Source: Acidovorax sp. Leaf160 (lineage in GTDB: Bacteria > Pseudomonadota > Gammaproteobacteria > Burkholderiales > Burkholderiaceae_C). Taken from it: 64,000 bases of DNA. A model generated the notes under the pieces. That model saw nothing but the letters and a program-made list of their open reading frames with translations, had not been told where the DNA came from and did no database searches. Shown here piece after piece: positions 12,551-20,657 of the stretch. Numbering within the stretch: the stretch's first letter is position 1; the number at the start of each line of letters is the position of its first letter. The stretch spans positions 211,873 through 275,872 of the forward strand of contig NZ_LMOV01000001.1 of assembly GCF_001424265.1 (NCBI RefSeq), given 5' to 3'. The position numbers and the translations under genes are program-made.

Positions 12551-14194
12551 ATGAACGCATTGGGTCGTCTGTCCATCCGTACCCGGTTGTATTTCGGTAC
12601 GGTTTTTTCGCTGCTGCTGCTGGTCGTGATCGGTGCCATGGGCTATGGGGCTTTGCAGCGCACGCAGGGCACGCTGCAGGAGCTGTTTTCCCAGCGGGTG
12701 CAGACACTCACCGACATGGCCGACCTGCGCACCAGTCTGGGGACGCTGCGGCGCGCCGAAAAAGACATCATCATCAACTTCAACAACTCGGTGGAGGTGT
12801 CGGCGCTGCGGGAGGGCTGGGGCAAGACGCTCGCCAGCCTGCGCAAGAGCCTGGCGGACGTGCGGCAGGTGCAGTCGGGCGATGCGGAGTTCGTGGCCGC
12901 CATCGACAAGTCCCTGGCGGAGATCAAGCAGTACGAGGATGGCATCTCCCCCGTCTTCGAACAGATCGAGCGCGCCCAGCTCGACGGGGCCGGTGGCGGC
13001 GCCTATGCAGACCGCCTCAAGGGCCACATGGAGGCCACCGACCAGCTGTTCGCGTCGCTCGCCAGCACGGCACGCCAGCGCATGGACGAAGCACGGCAGG
13101 CGCTGGAAGAGCGCACCGCCACCATGGCCGCGCTCATCGCCGGCGCGCTGGTGCTGGGGCTGGCGGTGCTGATTCCACTCACTTTCTTCAGCGTGCGCTC
13201 CATCACCCGGTCGCTGGGCCAGGCGCGCGAACTGGCCGAGCGCATCGCGGGCGGCGATCTGTCGCGGGAGGTGCGGCCACTGCAGCAGGACGAGGTCGGC
13301 CAGCTGGTGGTCGCGATGGGGCTGATGCAGGATTCGCTGCGCTCCCTGGTGAGCCAGTTGCAGCAGGCGTCGAGCAACATCTCCACCGCCAGCACCGAAA
13401 TCGCCAGCGGCAACCACGACCTCAGCCAGCGCACCGAGCAGACCGCCGCCAACCTGCAGGAGGCCGCATCGTCGATGGAGCTGCTGACCAGCACCGTGCA
13501 GCAGAGCGCGCAGTCGTCGCGCCAGGCCAGCGAGTTCGCCGCCTCTGCCGCCGAGGTGGCCGGGCGGGGAGGTGCGGTGGTCTCGCAGGTGGTGAGCACC
13601 ATGGGCGCCATCGCCGACAGCTCGCGCAAGATCGGCGACATCACGGGCGTGATCGACTCCATCGCCTTCCAGACCAACATCCTGGCACTGAATGCCGCCG
13701 TGGAAGCGGCCCGGGCGGGCGAGCAGGGGCGGGGCTTCGCCGTGGTGGCCAGCGAAGTGCGGTCGCTGGCGCAGCGGTCGGCCGAAGCGGCGCGGGAGAT
13801 CAAGACGCTGATCGCCGCATCGGTGGAGCGCGTGGAAGGCGGCTCGCGCCTGGTGGGCGAGGCCGGCGCCACCATGACGGAGATCGTCGGCAGCGTGCGC
13901 CGGGTGCACGGCATCATTGCCGAGATCACCGCCGCCTCGTCCGAGCAGAGCGAGAACATCGGCCAGATCAGCCAGTCGGTCAGCCAGCTCGACCAGATGA
14001 CGCAGCAGAACGCGGCGCTGGTGGAGGAATCCACCGCGGCCGCCGAGTCGCTGCGGGACCAGGCGCGCAGCCTGACGCAGGCCGTGGCACGGTTCCAGCT
14101 GGGCGGCGCAGCCGCTGCGGTGCCTGCCGCGTCTGCCGCGTCTGCGGTCGCATACGCACCGCCGGCCGCGTTGCACCGGCTGGCGTCGCGCTAG
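12551..14194 (+). CDS. methyl-accepting chemotaxis protein (4HB type)
   Basis: This 547-residue receptor has a transmembrane helix (about residues 13-35), a periplasmic four-helix-bundle-like sensor region ([20 protein letters not shown] onward), a second transmembrane helix near residue 195 ([18 protein letters not shown]), HAMP, and a signalling domain with the conserved [30 protein letters not shown] tip. The C terminus is a long Ala-rich tail without a methyltransferase-binding pentapeptide. I chose ATG 12551 because it has GAGGAGC upstream and lies downstream of the candidate sigma-54 promoter. A longer frame would start upstream of that promoter. Confidence 0.93.
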   Translation: MNALGRLSIRTRLYFGTVFSLLLLVVIGAMGYGALQRTQGTLQELFSQRVQTLTDMADLRTSLGTLRRAEKDIIINFNNSVEVSALREGWGKTLASLRKSLADVRQVQSGDAEFVAAIDKSLAEIKQYEDGISPVFEQIERAQLDGAGGGAYADRLKGHMEATDQLFASLASTARQRMDEARQALEERTATMAALIAGALVLGLAVLIPLTFFSVRSITRSLGQARELAERIAGGDLSREVRPLQQDEVGQLVVAMGLMQDSLRSLVSQLQQASSNISTASTEIASGNHDLSQRTEQTAANLQEAASSMELLTSTVQQSAQSSRQASEFAASAAEVAGRGGAVVSQVVSTMGAIADSSRKIGDITGVIDSIAFQTNILALNAAVEAARAGEQGRGFAVVASEVRSLAQRSAEAAREIKTLIAASVERVEGGSRLVGEAGATMTEIVGSVRRVHGIIAEITAASSEQSENIGQISQSVSQLDQMTQQNAALVEESTAAAESLRDQARSLTQAVARFQLGGAAAAVPAASAASAVAYAPPAALHRLASR

Positions 14195-14340
14195 CCCCCC
14201 TAGCCCCGCTAGCCCCACCAGCCCCGCTGGGCGTTGACCGGGAGGTACCGGGGGCGCTGGCGGGTGCGGGACAAGTGCGTGGCAGGTGCCAGGCAGGTGC
14301 GAGGCCGTTCCGACCGCCCCGCTGGAACGCGGCTGATAGC

Positions 14341-14396
14341 CGCACCTGAGGGTGCGAACTACGATGGACGTTCCGGCCGGGCGCGCTACGCCCGGC
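14341..14396 (+). other. two perfect stem-loops before the RcnB-like gene
   Basis: CGCACC-TGAG-GGTGCG occupies 14341-14356 and GCCGGGCG-CGCTA-CGCCCGGC occupies 14376-14396. Neither is followed by a T run, so they are not standard terminators. They lie in the 232-bp gap between the chemoreceptor and the RcnB-like gene, which also begins with direct CTAGCCCC-like repeats (14194-14228). They could be part of the 5' leader of the RcnB-like mRNA. Confidence 0.45.
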
Positions 14397-14426
14397 ACGT
14401 CCACAGCAGCACGCGAGGAGCCGCCC

Positions 14427-14906
14427 ATGCACCTGTCCCCCCACCGCATCGTTCACCGCCTCTCGACCGCCTGCGCGGTGCTGACCCTGGGGCTGCTGGC
14501 CGCCGCCAGCGCACAGGCCCGGCCGGATGACCGCCGGCACGGCCCGGGCGCCCAGGGCGGCCCGGCACACCACCAGCACGGCCAGCCGGGCAAGCCTGGC
14601 AAGCCGCACCAGGCCCACAAGGCGGGCAGGAAGGGCCCGCACCACGGCCACGCCCATGCCGGCGGCCCGCCCCCGCACGCACCGGCCCATGGCCTGCGGC
14701 GCGGCGCCGGCCCCCAGCACGACTGGTACCGCGGTGGCCGCGTGCCGCCCATGTACCGCACGCCGCACTATGTGGTCTCCGACTGGCGGGGGCACCACCT
14801 GGCGGCGCCTCCCCGGGGCTACCACTGGGTGCAGTACGGCAGCGACTACCTGCTGATCGCGGTCGCCACCGGGGTCATCGCCCAGCTGGTGCTGGGCAGC
14901 CGATAG
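14427..14906 (+). CDS. RcnB-like periplasmic protein
   Basis: This 159-residue protein has a signal peptide (about residues 1-31, cleaving after SAQA). A low-complexity His/Gly/Pro-rich middle (about 32-90) could bind metal. The C-terminal domain has WYRGGRVPPMYR and a hydrophobic end (YLLIAVATGVIAQLVLG). The closing pattern YHWVQYGSDYLLIAVATGVI is that of the RcnB family, periplasmic proteins linked to nickel/cobalt homeostasis in E. coli. That function is not shown here. A good ribosome-binding site (GAGGAG) precedes the ATG. Confidence 0.8.
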   Translation: MHLSPHRIVHRLSTACAVLTLGLLAAASAQARPDDRRHGPGAQGGPAHHQHGQPGKPGKPHQAHKAGRKGPHHGHAHAGGPPPHAPAHGLRRGAGPQHDWYRGGRVPPMYRTPHYVVSDWRGHHLAAPPRGYHWVQYGSDYLLIAVATGVIAQLVLGSR

Positions 14907-14960
14907 CGCTGAAGCCCTGGTGCGCGGGGAGCGGCGGCCTGCGCCGGCCCCGGCAGCGCT

Positions 14961-15509
14961 TCAATAGCTGCGCCCGCCCTTGTACATGGCGTGCTGGCGC
15001 CGGGCCAGCGTGCCGGCCTCGCCCAGCCGGGCCATCGCGGCGCCCGCGTGGGCATGGGTGATGGCCATGCCCAGCGCGTCCGCCGCGTCGGTGCCGGGCA
15101 GGCCCGGCAGGTGCAGCAGGCGCCGCACCATTTCCTGCACCTGCGACTTGGCCGCACGGCCGTGGCCGACCACGGCTTTCTTCATCTGCAGGGCGGTGTA
15201 TTCGGCCACCGGCAGGTCGCCGGACACCAGCGCGGTCACGCAGGCGCCGCGCGCCTGGCCCAGCAGCAGGCTGGACTGCGGGTTCACGTTGACGAAGATG
15301 ATTTCCACCGCCGCCATGTCGGGCGCATAGCGTGCCGTCACTTCGGTGATGCCGTCGAACAGCACCTTCAGCCGGCCCGGCAGGTCGCCCAGCGCCAGCG
15401 CGGTGGTGCGGATGGTGCCGCTGGCCACGTAGCTGAGCGCGTGGCCGTCCACGTCGATCACCCCGAAGCCCGTGGTCTGCAGGCCGGGGTCGATTCCCAG
15501 AATTCTCAT
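14961..15509 (-). CDS. ruvC: RuvC, Holliday junction resolvase
   Basis: RuvC cleaves Holliday junctions with RuvAB during recombinational repair. The 182-residue protein begins [17 protein letters not shown], with the first catalytic Asp in GIDPG. It has the second acidic site in AAVEIIFVN and the C-terminal catalytic Asp pair in [15 protein letters not shown]. No ruvA or ruvB is adjacent. An interspersed palindromic element lies directly upstream of its start and probably carries part of its 5' leader. Confidence 0.95.
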   Translation of the reverse strand: MRILGIDPGLQTTGFGVIDVDGHALSYVASGTIRTTALALGDLPGRLKVLFDGITEVTARYAPDMAAVEIIFVNVNPQSSLLLGQARGACVTALVSGDLPVAEYTALQMKKAVVGHGRAAKSQVQEMVRRLLHLPGLPGTDAADALGMAITHAHAGAAMARLGEAGTLARRQHAMYKGGRSY

Positions 15510-15510
15510 T

Positions 15511-15553
15511 TGCTATTAATTTGATAGCTACTTGCGCTTATATATCAAGCGCT
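15511..15553 (-). repeat. interspersed short palindromic element, intergenic copy
   Basis: This copy has two adjacent hairpins: GCTAT (15512-15516) with ATAGC (15524-15528), and GCGCTT (15534-15539) with AAGCGC (15547-15552). It is the fullest copy in the window and shows the two-stem layout that the murC and aroE copies share in part. It sits 1 bp upstream of the ruvC start and 14 bp from the end of the CdsA-like gene position. Confidence 0.75.
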
Positions 15554-15567
15554 AGAGGCCGTTTTGA

Positions 15568-16575
15568 CTATAAACCGAAGTACCAGCGCACCGAATGGAA
15601 GAAGACCGGTGCCGCGAAACAGAGCGCATCCACCCGGTCGAGCAGCCCGCCCGCGCCGGTGACCGACTGGCCCTGCATGCCCCAGCTGGTGATGCCCCGG
15701 TCGCGCTTGATGGCCTTCATCACCAGATGCCCCAGGCTGCCCGCCAGGCAGGCCAGCAGCGACATGCCCAGCGCCTGCCCCAGCTTGAAGGGCGTGATGA
15801 ACGACAGCAGCACGCCGGCCAGCCCGCCGATGCCCACGCCCGCCAGCCAGCTCAGCCACTGGAAGCTCTGGCTGACCTGCGGCGCCACCGGCCGGTGCGG
15901 AAAGCGCTGGCCCAGCAGGTGCTGCGCGATGACGCTGGCCTGCACGACCACGACGAGGAAAAAGACGAGGAAGGCGCCCTTGCCCTGGTAGCCGGGAAAG
16001 TCGAGCAGCAGCAGCGCGGGCACATGGCTCATGCCGTAGACGCACACCATGATGCCCCATTGCAGCTTGGCGTTGCGTTCGAGGAAGCGTTGCGGGTCGT
16101 TGGCCAGTGCGCTCACGGCCGGCAGCGCCAGGAAGACGTAGACCGGAATGAACACGGTGAACAGGTCGAACTTGCGCAGGCCCACGATCACGAACTGCAG
16201 CGGCAGCACCACGAAGAAAGCCAGCACCAGGCTGCGGTGGTCGCCCCGCCGCGTGGGCGACAGGGTGATGAATTCGCGCAGCGCGAAGAACGCCACCAGC
16301 GCGAACAGCACCGTCGCCACCGTGTCGCCCAGCGCCCAGCCCACCCAGAAGATGGTGGCCATGAACCATGAGGTCTTCAGCAGGCTCCAGAAGCGCCGCC
16401 ATTCCTGCTGATGCGCCTCGTGGCGGGCCTGCTCGGCCGGGTCGCCGCCGCCGTTGCCCTCGCGCAGCGTCTGCACGAAGGCGTAGGCCGTCACCAGCGA
16501 CAGCAGGCCGAACAGCACGACGAAGAGGGCGCCGATCTGCTGGGTGGTGGAGAGATTGCGCAGGAAATCCATCAT
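15568..16575 (-). CDS. cdsA: CdsA-family phosphatidate cytidylyltransferase
   Basis: This 335-residue polytopic membrane protein has about eight hydrophobic helices and the C-terminal CDP-alcohol/cytidylyltransferase signature region. That region reads LGHLVMKAIKRDRGITSWGMQGQSVTGAGGLLDRVDALCFAAPVFF, close to the CdsA pattern SxxKRxxxxKD...G.GG.LDR.DS. It would convert phosphatidate and CTP to CDP-diacylglycerol. It starts right after the PlsC-like gene (stop-to-start about 3 bp), so the two are a translational pair. It is not in the usual uppS-cdsA-dxr context and may be a second paralog. Confidence 0.88.
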   Translation of the reverse strand: MMDFLRNLSTTQQIGALFVVLFGLLSLVTAYAFVQTLREGNGGGDPAEQARHEAHQQEWRRFWSLLKTSWFMATIFWVGWALGDTVATVLFALVAFFALREFITLSPTRRGDHRSLVLAFFVVLPLQFVIVGLRKFDLFTVFIPVYVFLALPAVSALANDPQRFLERNAKLQWGIMVCVYGMSHVPALLLLDFPGYQGKGAFLVFFLVVVVQASVIAQHLLGQRFPHRPVAPQVSQSFQWLSWLAGVGIGGLAGVLLSFITPFKLGQALGMSLLACLAGSLGHLVMKAIKRDRGITSWGMQGQSVTGAGGLLDRVDALCFAAPVFFHSVRWYFGL

Positions 16576-16578
16576 GGG

Positions 16579-17358
16579 TCAGACATCCCGCAGGGCGATG
16601 ACGGCGCTGCGGGCGCGGTCGAGGAAGGGCCGGCGCTCTTCGCCGGGCGCCAGGGCGATGGGCGCGCCGAAGGTCACCGAGCACAGGATGGGCACCGGCA
16701 CCACTTCGCCCTTGGGCATGACGCGCTGCACGTTGTTGATCCAGGCGGGCACCAGCACCACCTGCGGGAACATGCGCGCCAACATGTAGAGGCCCGACTT
16801 GAACGGCTGCGGCTCGTCGCCGTGGCCGCGCGTGCCTTCCGGGAAGATCACGATGGAATCCCCGCTGGCGAGGGCCTGCACCAGCGGTGCCAGCGGATCG
16901 TCGGGCTGCACCGCCGCCCGCAGGGCCTCCGGCGAAGGCTCGGCCTGGGGCCTCTCGGGGACCGGGTCGGGGCCGCCGGCCGTGGCCAGGTCGGCCAGGT
17001 CGGCCGGTGGGGCGGGCGGTGCCGCTGCCGCCTCCGCCGCCGGCGAGGGGGCGGCGCCGGCCGCTGCCGCAGGCGCCGCCTGCCGCGTGACGTAGACGGC
17101 GTTGAAGACCGCAGTGGTGATCCATTGGCGAAAGGGCGTCTGCGTCCAGTAGTCGCGCGCGGCGATGGGCCGCGTGATGCTGCGCAATTCCTGGGGCAGC
17201 GCCGCCCAGATCATCACCAGGTCGGCATGGCTCTGGTGGTTGGCGAAGTAGATCCGCTGCTCGGCCTTGGGCGGGCAGCCGTACCACCGCGCCTGGGAGC
17301 CGGTCAGGAAGCGCACCAGTGCCAGCAGGAAAAAGCTCATCAACTTGGACAGCAGCAT
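16579..17358 (-). CDS. plsC: PlsC-like 1-acylglycerol-3-phosphate acyltransferase with an Ala/Pro insert
   Basis: The 259-residue protein has the acyltransferase box I NHQSHAD (residues 40-46, catalytic H/D) and box III FPEGTRG (172-178). It would acylate lysophosphatidate, feeding the adjacent CdsA-like enzyme. Between the boxes, about residues 93-152 form a low-complexity Ala/Pro/Glu-rich stretch that typical PlsC proteins lack. I chose the ATG at 17358 because the longer frame adds only non-conserved basic sequence. Confidence 0.88.
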   Translation of the reverse strand: MLLSKLMSFFLLALVRFLTGSQARWYGCPPKAEQRIYFANHQSHADLVMIWAALPQELRSITRPIAARDYWTQTPFRQWITTAVFNAVYVTRQAAPAAAAGAAPSPAAEAAAAPPAPPADLADLATAGGPDPVPERPQAEPSPEALRAAVQPDDPLAPLVQALASGDSIVIFPEGTRGHGDEPQPFKSGLYMLARMFPQVVLVPAWINNVQRVMPKGEVVPVPILCSVTFGAPIALAPGEERRPFLDRARSAVIALRDV

Positions 17359-17447
17359 GCGGCGGATGATACGGGGCCGGCCCCGGCACCCGCCGGCCGG
17401 GGTGGGGCCGGCCTTTGCCCGGGCGGTGCGGCGCATGTTTTCGCAGC

Positions 17448-17469
17448 AAAGTGACTGCTGCGTCACTTT
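17448..17469. promoter_or_regulatory. inverted repeat, candidate operator
   Basis: AAAGTGAC, a 6-nt spacer and GTCACTTT form a perfect 8+8 bp inverted repeat. It lies in the divergent gap between the plsC-like gene and the Bug-type gene. No T run follows, so an operator is more likely than a terminator. Confidence 0.45.
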
Positions 17470-17481
17470 TCAGCATCATGA

Positions 17482-17500
17482 GTTTCCATTGGGCGGAAAC
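17482..17500. promoter_or_regulatory. inverted repeat resembling an IclR-type operator
   Basis: GTTTCC, 7 nt and GGAAAC form a perfect 6+6 bp inverted repeat (GTTTCCATTGGGCGGAAAC). The TTTCC/GGAAA arms resemble operators described for IclR-family regulators. An IclR-family gene lies just downstream of the Bug gene, but I found no second copy in front of that regulator. Confidence 0.4.
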
Positions 17501-17637
17501 GCGTATCGATCGCATGCCGTATCGCTTTCGCAGCCCTAGACTGCGCCCCCATCAGCCCTTGGCTGCCGCCCCTGGCGTGCGGCTCGGTTTCCTCTTTCCG
17601 TTTCTTTTCTCCCCGCTTCATCGACTGTCACCTTCCC

Positions 17638-18666
17638 ATGGCCCCGCCGATCACTGCCTCGCGACGCCGTCTGCTGGCACGCAGCCTCGCTGTGTCCGGT
17701 GCGTTGGCGGGCGCGGGCCTGGTGCCGGTCCATGCCCGGCGGCCGCACCGCAGCGGCGCCTTTCCCGCGCGGCCGATCCGTCTGATCGTGCCGTTCGCAC
17801 CCGGCGGCTCGACCGACCTGCTGGCCCGGCTGATCGCGCGGCACCTGTTCGAGCCCTCGCGCGCGGCTGCAGGCCATTCGGTCTGGGTGGACAACGTGGC
17901 GGGCGCCGGCGGCAATACCGGCGCTGCCATGGTGGCGCGCGCGCCGGCCGATGGCCATACGCTGGAGATCGGGGCCATGTCCACGCACGCGATGAACGCC
18001 AAGCTCTATCGCGGCTTGCCCTTCGACCCGATCCAGGACTTCGACACCGTCGCCATGCTGGCCTACGCGATCAACGTGATCGCGGTGTCGGCAGACCTGC
18101 CGGTGCATACCTTCCCCGAGCTGCTGGCCTACCTGCGCGCCCATCCGGGCCGGGTCAACTACGCCTCGGGCGGGGTCGGCACGCACAACCACCTGACCCT
18201 GGCGCTGCTGGCCAAGACCCAGCAGCTGGACATGGTGCATGTGCCCTATCGGGGCGGCGGCCCGGCCGTGGCTGCGCTGCTGCAGGGTGAGTGCCAGCTG
18301 TTCGCCGGCGGCGCGTCCCTGCTGCTGCCGCATGTGCCGTCGGGCCGGGTGCGCCTGATCGCCGTCACGGAAGGCCAGCGCTCCGCGCTGCTGCCCGATG
18401 TGCCCAGCGTTGCAGAGACGCTGCCCGGCTATGAGGTCACCAACTGGTACGGCGTCTTTGCGCCGCGTGGGCTGGACCCGGCGGTGCGCCAGCAGCTCAA
18501 CCGCGAGATCAACCGCGTCACCGCCTTGCCCGACGTGGCTCGTTACTTGCGAAGCCTCGGGCTCATGACCTCCCAACTGGACGCGGACCAGGCGCACGCC
18601 ATCCTGCAGGCGGACCAGCAGCTCTGGAGCGCCACCATCGACGGGCTGGGCATTCATGCCGAATGA
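17638..18666 (+). CDS. Bug/TctC-type periplasmic solute-binding protein
   Basis: This 342-residue protein belongs to the tripartite tricarboxylate transporter substrate-binding family. An exported N terminus with a twin-arginine-like SRRRLLARSLAVSGALAGAGLV precedes the mature domain. The family motifs are PIRLIVPFAPGGSTDLLARL, DNVAGAGGNTGAAMVARAPADGHT, YASGGVGTHNHLT and VPYRGGGPAVAALLQGECQL. Ligands are usually organic acids and cannot be named here. No TctA/TctB membrane genes are nearby, which is common for the many orphan Bug proteins of Burkholderiales. The IclR regulator downstream may control it. Confidence 0.93.
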   Translation: MAPPITASRRRLLARSLAVSGALAGAGLVPVHARRPHRSGAFPARPIRLIVPFAPGGSTDLLARLIARHLFEPSRAAAGHSVWVDNVAGAGGNTGAAMVARAPADGHTLEIGAMSTHAMNAKLYRGLPFDPIQDFDTVAMLAYAINVIAVSADLPVHTFPELLAYLRAHPGRVNYASGGVGTHNHLTLALLAKTQQLDMVHVPYRGGGPAVAALLQGECQLFAGGASLLLPHVPSGRVRLIAVTEGQRSALLPDVPSVAETLPGYEVTNWYGVFAPRGLDPAVRQQLNREINRVTALPDVARYLRSLGLMTSQLDADQAHAILQADQQLWSATIDGLGIHAE

Positions 18667-18912
18667 CCCGCCCCGGTGCCGACCGCCACGCCACAGATCC
18701 CTTACAGCCCGTTTCGGCCATCGCCTTGAGGGCGGCTGTGCGGGTTTTCCCTTCCGCCTCGGGGTGCAAGAGGCGAAATTCCCCTACACACATCGCTCGC
18801 GACCTCGCGAAAACCTTGTTGCCCACATGCTTTCGCTTTCCGATTCATTTACTGTGCCGTTCCCTGTCCGTGACGCCCTCTGCCAGGCACGCCGCCTGAG
18901 AGCGAGCCATCC

Positions 18913-19758
18913 ATGAGCACCGAAGTCCGCTCCGTGCAGCGCGCGCTCCTGATCCTGCGCGTGATGAACGAGCGCTCCAACTGGAGCCTGCAGGAACTGC
19001 ACCAGCGCACAGGCCTGGCCAAGTCCACGCTGCACCGGCTGCTGAGCACACTGGAAGCTGAAAAGTACGTGCGTACCGACCCGCACGCCTATGGCCAGTA
19101 CCAGCTCACGCCCATCGTCGGCAACCTCAGCAGCGGCGTGACGGAGCAGTCGCGCCTGGTGCAGGTGGCCGGCCCGCTGATGATCGCGACCACGCGCGAA
19201 ATCAAGTGGCCGCTGTCGCTGGGCGTGGTCGACCGCCACCAGATCCGCGTGGTGTTCTGCACCATGCCGTACAGCCCCTACGCCATTCGCCCGTCCAGCG
19301 TGGGGCGGCGCTATGAATTTCCGATGTCGGCCCTCGGCCGCATCTACCTGGCCTTCTGCGAGCCGGCGGAGCGCCGCATCCTGATCGAGGCCGTGAACCG
19401 GCGCGAGGACAACGGACCGCGCTTCACCGACCTGTGGGCGATGCGGTCCATGGTGCGGCAGGCGCGCCGGCAGGGCTATGCCATTCGCTACGCCCAGGAC
19501 AACTCGGAAACCACGGCCTTCGCCGTGCCGGTGTTCAGCAACGGGCAGCTGCGCGGTGCGCTGGTCTATTCGACCTTCGCCGGCCAGATGAGCGAGCGCA
19601 TGCTGGAACGCTTTCTGCCGCTGGTGCGTGCCACGGCCGACCGCATCGGGCAGGCGGCGGGCAGCGAACCGCTGCAGTCGGCGCACGCATCGCCGCCGGT
19701 GCCGCCCGTGCAGTCGCTGGGCCAGTTCGATCCGCGGGGTGTGACGGGCGGCGCTTGA
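18913..19758 (+). CDS. IclR-family transcriptional regulator
   Basis: This 281-residue protein has an N-terminal winged helix-turn-helix (about residues 6-55; GLAKSTLHRLLSTLEAEKYV is the recognition part) and a C-terminal effector-binding domain (IATTREIKWPLSLGVVDRHQIRV onward). The last 25 or so residues are a Ser/Pro-rich tail. It lies 246 bp after the Bug-type gene on the same strand and plausibly regulates it in response to the transported acid. The gap between them shows no gene and no clear operator. Confidence 0.92.
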   Translation: MSTEVRSVQRALLILRVMNERSNWSLQELHQRTGLAKSTLHRLLSTLEAEKYVRTDPHAYGQYQLTPIVGNLSSGVTEQSRLVQVAGPLMIATTREIKWPLSLGVVDRHQIRVVFCTMPYSPYAIRPSSVGRRYEFPMSALGRIYLAFCEPAERRILIEAVNRREDNGPRFTDLWAMRSMVRQARRQGYAIRYAQDNSETTAFAVPVFSNGQLRGALVYSTFAGQMSERMLERFLPLVRATADRIGQAAGSEPLQSAHASPPVPPVQSLGQFDPRGVTGGA

Positions 19759-19799
19759 GCGGCTCGCCGGCAGCGCAGCCGGTGTGTATCTCCAGTGCT

Positions 19800-19824
19800 T
19801 CCGGTGTCTCCGGTGCCTCCGGTG
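19800..19824 (+). repeat. three copies of a 9-bp repeat
   Basis: TCCGGTG occurs at 19800, 19809 and 19818 with a 9-bp period, in the convergent gap between the IclR and mtgA genes. It has no obvious function. Confidence 0.7.
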
Positions 19825-19855
19825 CGGCGCCCCGGTGGGCCTGGCGCACGCAGCC

Positions 19856-20590
19856 TCAGGGCAGTTCGGCGCTGGCCATGCGCCCCACGATCACGCGGGT
19901 GCGACCGCTCAGGTAGGCCGACTGCGGTGTCTTCTCGAAGCGCTTGGGCTGGGGCAGCATCACCGCCAGCCGCGCGGCCTCGCTGGCCGTGAGGCGTGAG
20001 GCGCTCTTCCTGAAGTAATGCTGCGCGGCGGCTTCGGCGCCGAACACGCCGTCGCCCCATTCCACGCTGTTGAGGTAGATCTCGAGGATGCGCCGCTTGC
20101 TCAGCAGGTGCTCCAGCGCCAGCGTCAGCACGAATTCCTGCCCCTTGCGCACCAGCGTGCGCTCGCCCGAAAGCAGCAGGTTCTTGGCCAGCTGCTGGGT
20201 GATGGTCGATCCGCCCACGATCCTGGCCGGGCGGGCGGGGCGGGAGGGGGCTGCCTCCATGCGCTGGGCGGCGCGTTCCGCCGCGCGGGCGTTCCTGTCC
20301 CAGGCCTTCTCGACCGCCTCCCAGTCCACCCCGTCGTGGTTGACGAAACCATCGTCTTCCGACGCAATGACGGCGCGCTTGAGGTTGTCGCCGATGTCGG
20401 CGTAGGGCAGCCACTGCTGGCGCCAGTGCAGGCCCTGCCGGCCAGCCAGCTGCGACCAGGCTTCGGAGCGCTGGAACGCCGTCGATTCCGGGTCCAGCAC
20501 CGCCATGGCGGCGATGCGGCCCACAAAGAAGATCTGCAGCGCCAGGCCCGTCAGCAAGACCAGGCCGATCCAGCGGAGCAAGGCCTTCAT
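19856..20590 (-). CDS. mtgA: MtgA, monofunctional peptidoglycan glycosyltransferase
   Basis: This 244-residue protein is a GT51 family enzyme that polymerises lipid II in the periplasm. One N-terminal transmembrane anchor (about residues 6-28, RWIGLVLLTGLALQIFFVG) is followed by the catalytic motifs VIASEDDGFVNHDG (the catalytic Glu is in ASEDD), GGSTITQQLAKNLLLSGERT, RKGQEFVLTLALE and ILEIYLNSVEWGDGVFGAEAAAQHYF. The ATG at 20590 is the only sensible start. Upstream sequence in frame is a Gly/Asp repeat lying between aroE and mtgA. Confidence 0.95.
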   Translation of the reverse strand: MKALLRWIGLVLLTGLALQIFFVGRIAAMAVLDPESTAFQRSEAWSQLAGRQGLHWRQQWLPYADIGDNLKRAVIASEDDGFVNHDGVDWEAVEKAWDRNARAAERAAQRMEAAPSRPARPARIVGGSTITQQLAKNLLLSGERTLVRKGQEFVLTLALEHLLSKRRILEIYLNSVEWGDGVFGAEAAAQHYFRKSASRLTASEAARLAVMLPQPKRFEKTPQSAYLSGRTRVIVGRMASAELP

Positions 20591-20657
20591 GCCGCCCGCC
20601 TGGGCACCATCGCCGTCGCCATCGGCATCGCCTTCACCGTCACCGTCACCATTCCCG

